Assembly: GCA_902786595.1 (NCBI GenBank)
Contig: CADADB010000008.1
Span: forward strand, 1-64,000
Reading direction: 5' to 3'
Origin: an uncultured Bacteroidota bacterium
GTDB lineage: Bacteria; Bacteroidota; Bacteroidia; Bacteroidales; WCHB1-69
Length of the DNA stretch: 64,000 bases
Position numbers and translations under genes: made by a program. Below, piece after piece: positions 62,587 through 64,000 of the stretch. How positions within the stretch are numbered: position 1 is the first letter of the stretch; each line of letters opens with the position of its first letter. A model generated the notes under the pieces. That model had not been told where the DNA came from. It worked only from the letters and a program-made list of their open reading frames with translations, and did not search any database.

Positions 62587-64000
62587 TCATAATTTCCTCA
62601 CGATCCCGTCCGTTTCCCCAATCACCGCCTCGGCCGTCATCACCGCGGTGAGAGGCACTCCGCAGCATCCGTGCAGATAAACATTTTGCCCCGTCATAAA
62701 CAGGTTTTCGACTTTTGTTCGAAGTGGCAGATAACCGGAAAATGGACTGCGACTATCCTTAAGCAGACCGTAAAGAGACCCTTCCGGCTCGTCATAATAG
62801 TCGCGAATCGTCAATGGCGTTGCAGCATACACCTGTTTCACGCAATTCCGGAATCCAGGCATTGACTTTTCCATTTTATTCAGAATCAGTTCTGTATGTT
62901 TTGATTTCCACGCTTCATAATCGGCACCTCGTTTACCCACGGTGGTATCCGCCCATTGCTCGCACATAGAGAAGGGCGAGAAGACAATCACCTGCAAGGC
63001 GCGGGCATAAGGTCCCTGATTTCGTTCGCACGGAGTGAAATAGACAAAATTCTGCGGCCAGTTCTCCTGATCGTATTTGCCGAACTGCCACACCTTGTCA
63101 TAACTTTCCCAACAATAACAAGGATGGTTGAGGTACGGGAACGTCCCTTCTTTGAGCACGGCATAGACACAAAAAGCGGAATAATTATTCGGAGCTGTTG
63201 CCAGACGATTACAGGAGGCCTTTGTGAAAATCTGACCATCGACCATGTTCAGCAACGACTGCGGGTGAATAGAGGAGACCACACACTCGGGGGTGAACGT
63301 CCGACCGTCGGCGGTGGTCAGCGACCGCACCCGACCGTCTTCCAAATGGATGGCTGTCACCTCGGTATCAGACAACACTTCTCCACCCAACTCCTTGATC
63401 TTCGCCACCAAAGCATCCGCCAGCTGTTCCGCAGGTCCTTCAAAACGGGAATGAGCATTGATATACAGATAGTTAATCAGAGCGAAGACATAGGCGGGGG
63501 TATATCCTGCGTCCCCGCCAGCCAAGGGGCTCAAATATGCTAACAAACTGCGTAGCTTCGGATTGCGAACATAACGGGCAATGAACTGTGCGGAGGGTTG
63601 GTAAAATGCCTCATCACTGCTCGGGGTCGAGCCACTTCCTGGACGGAGGAAGAAAAAATCAACCTGGTCGGCCAGCGCAAAGAGGTGATCCACATAACGT
63701 TGGATGTTCTCTTTTTCTTCAGGGAAAAGCTGCTGGAAATATTTCGTGAACGGTTCCCTACCCTGCGGTATGCGGTAGGTCATCCCATCTTCAAAACAGA
63801 CCACTTCATCCCCGCAATCCGCATCCACCTGGCGATAGTGCAGTTGGTCGAGGATTCCGAGATAGCGGCAGATGCGGTTGAGCGAGCCGCCGGGCTGAAG
63901 TCCTCCCACCACGTGCATACCCGCATCGAAAGTCACGCCATTCCGGCTGAACGACTGAAGTCCCCCGCCAATGTGTGGGCTCCGCTCCAGCACAGTCACC
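62587..64000 (-). CDS. CrtI/phytoene-desaturase-like FAD oxidoreductase (5' end outside the window)
   Basis: At least 470 residues; the N-terminal dinucleotide-binding glycines lie beyond the right edge, and the first visible residues TVLERSPHIGGGLQSFSRNG follow where the GxGxxG loop would be. Other features are FDAGMHVVGG, ADALVAKIKELGGEVLSDTEVTAI (FAD-domain strand) and the C-terminal NLFMTGQNVYLHGCCGVPLTAVMTAEAV. The family includes phytoene desaturases and retinol saturases. Its neighbours suggest it acts on the polyene product. The frame ending at GTG 63999 is not a real start. The stop lies in a TTAATTC-type array. Confidence 0.85.
   Translation of the reverse strand, partial: VTVLERSPHIGGGLQSFSRNGVTFDAGMHVVGGLQPGGSLNRICRYLGILDQLHYRQVDADCGDEVVCFEDGMTYRIPQGREPFTKYFQQLFPEEKENIQRYVDHLFALADQVDFFFLRPGSGSTPSSDEAFYQPSAQFIARYVRNPKLRSLLAYLSPLAGGDAGYTPAYVFALINYLYINAHSRFEGPAEQLADALVAKIKELGGEVLSDTEVTAIHLEDGRVRSLTTADGRTFTPECVVSSIHPQSLLNMVDGQIFTKASCNRLATAPNNYSAFCVYAVLKEGTFPYLNHPCYCWESYDKVWQFGKYDQENWPQNFVYFTPCERNQGPYARALQVIVFSPFSMCEQWADTTVGKRGADYEAWKSKHTELILNKMEKSMPGFRNCVKQVYAATPLTIRDYYDEPEGSLYGLLKDSRSPFSGYLPLRTKVENLFMTGQNVYLHGCCGVPLTAVMTAEAVIGETDGIVRKL

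Overview
The window looks like a chromosomal segment of a Bacteroidales (Bacteroidota) bacterium of middling G+C. The signs are Bacteroidota-type promoters (TAnnTTTG at -7, mostly with no sigma-70 elements), a very large secreted protein ending in a gliding-motility/type 9 secretion C-terminal domain, a TonB-dependent receptor, GH92 and GH29 glycosidases with Bacteroidota signal peptides or lipoboxes, and a tyrosine ammonia-lyase that closely resembles the flexirubin-cluster enzyme of Flavobacterium. Genus cannot be read from the sequence. I see no rRNA, tRNA, CRISPR array, transposase or integrase.

1-21 kb is ordinary metabolism, almost all on the minus strand: aldehyde dehydrogenase and iron alcohol dehydrogenase, a DUF3667 membrane protein, thrS, a GH92 alpha-mannosidase-like enzyme with a sugar transporter, a DUF389 membrane protein and hisS. 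On the plus strand follow the giant T9SS-type adhesin-like protein and a Dcp-type M3 peptidase lipoprotein.

21-39 kb is an accessory island of small cassettes: a WYL-domain regulator; a divergent AAA ATPase; an ADP-ribosylglycohydrolase; a DUF4143 ATPase; a possible uracil-DNA-glycosylase-fold protein; two PD-(D/E)XK nuclease-like proteins; an ABC-type ATPase; an RtcB RNA ligase interrupted by one in-frame amber codon; several unknown proteins; a second ATPase next to a PLD-type protein; a DnaB-like ATPase with an unfamiliar C-terminal region; and a DEDDh exonuclease. The main finding is that the regulator's own promoter, the divergent ATPase promoter and six more island promoters carry one 19-bp imperfect palindrome (consensus RTGCCAYGAAT-GGCACAS) always exactly 8 bp upstream of the -7 box. 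I saw no copy outside the island. This suggests a WYL regulon linking nucleases, ATPases and RNA repair. Three of the promoters sit at the right end of a 220-280 bp composite intergenic repeat with several hairpins, and cassette edges carry 3' scraps of the ADP-ribosylglycohydrolase and PLD genes, as if the island grew by repeat-mediated cassette insertion.

39-51 kb holds a KDRWG-repeat secreted protein, a membrane protein/HTH regulator pair, a TonB-dependent receptor, a lone HicB-type antitoxin, ligA, a lipoprotein, a GH29 fucosidase, an LptE-like lipoprotein, a sigma-54 activator and an esterase-LysM fusion. 51.5-64 kb, mainly minus strand, is part of an aryl-polyene/flexirubin-like pigment cluster: tyrosine ammonia-lyase, phenylacetate-CoA-ligase-like adenylating enzyme, ketosynthase, FabG-type reductase, O-methyltransferase and a CrtI-like oxidoreductase cut by the right edge, with an HdrB-like/HdrA-like pair downstream. 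Tyrosine would be deaminated to p-coumarate, activated, elongated by the ketosynthase and reductase, and methylated; this pathway is inferred from gene content.

Two repeat habits run through the whole window: short 6-9 bp tandem arrays lying over or just after stop codons, with a different unit at each locus, and short G+C-rich palindromes between genes. Positions and motifs were read by eye; no searches were run.
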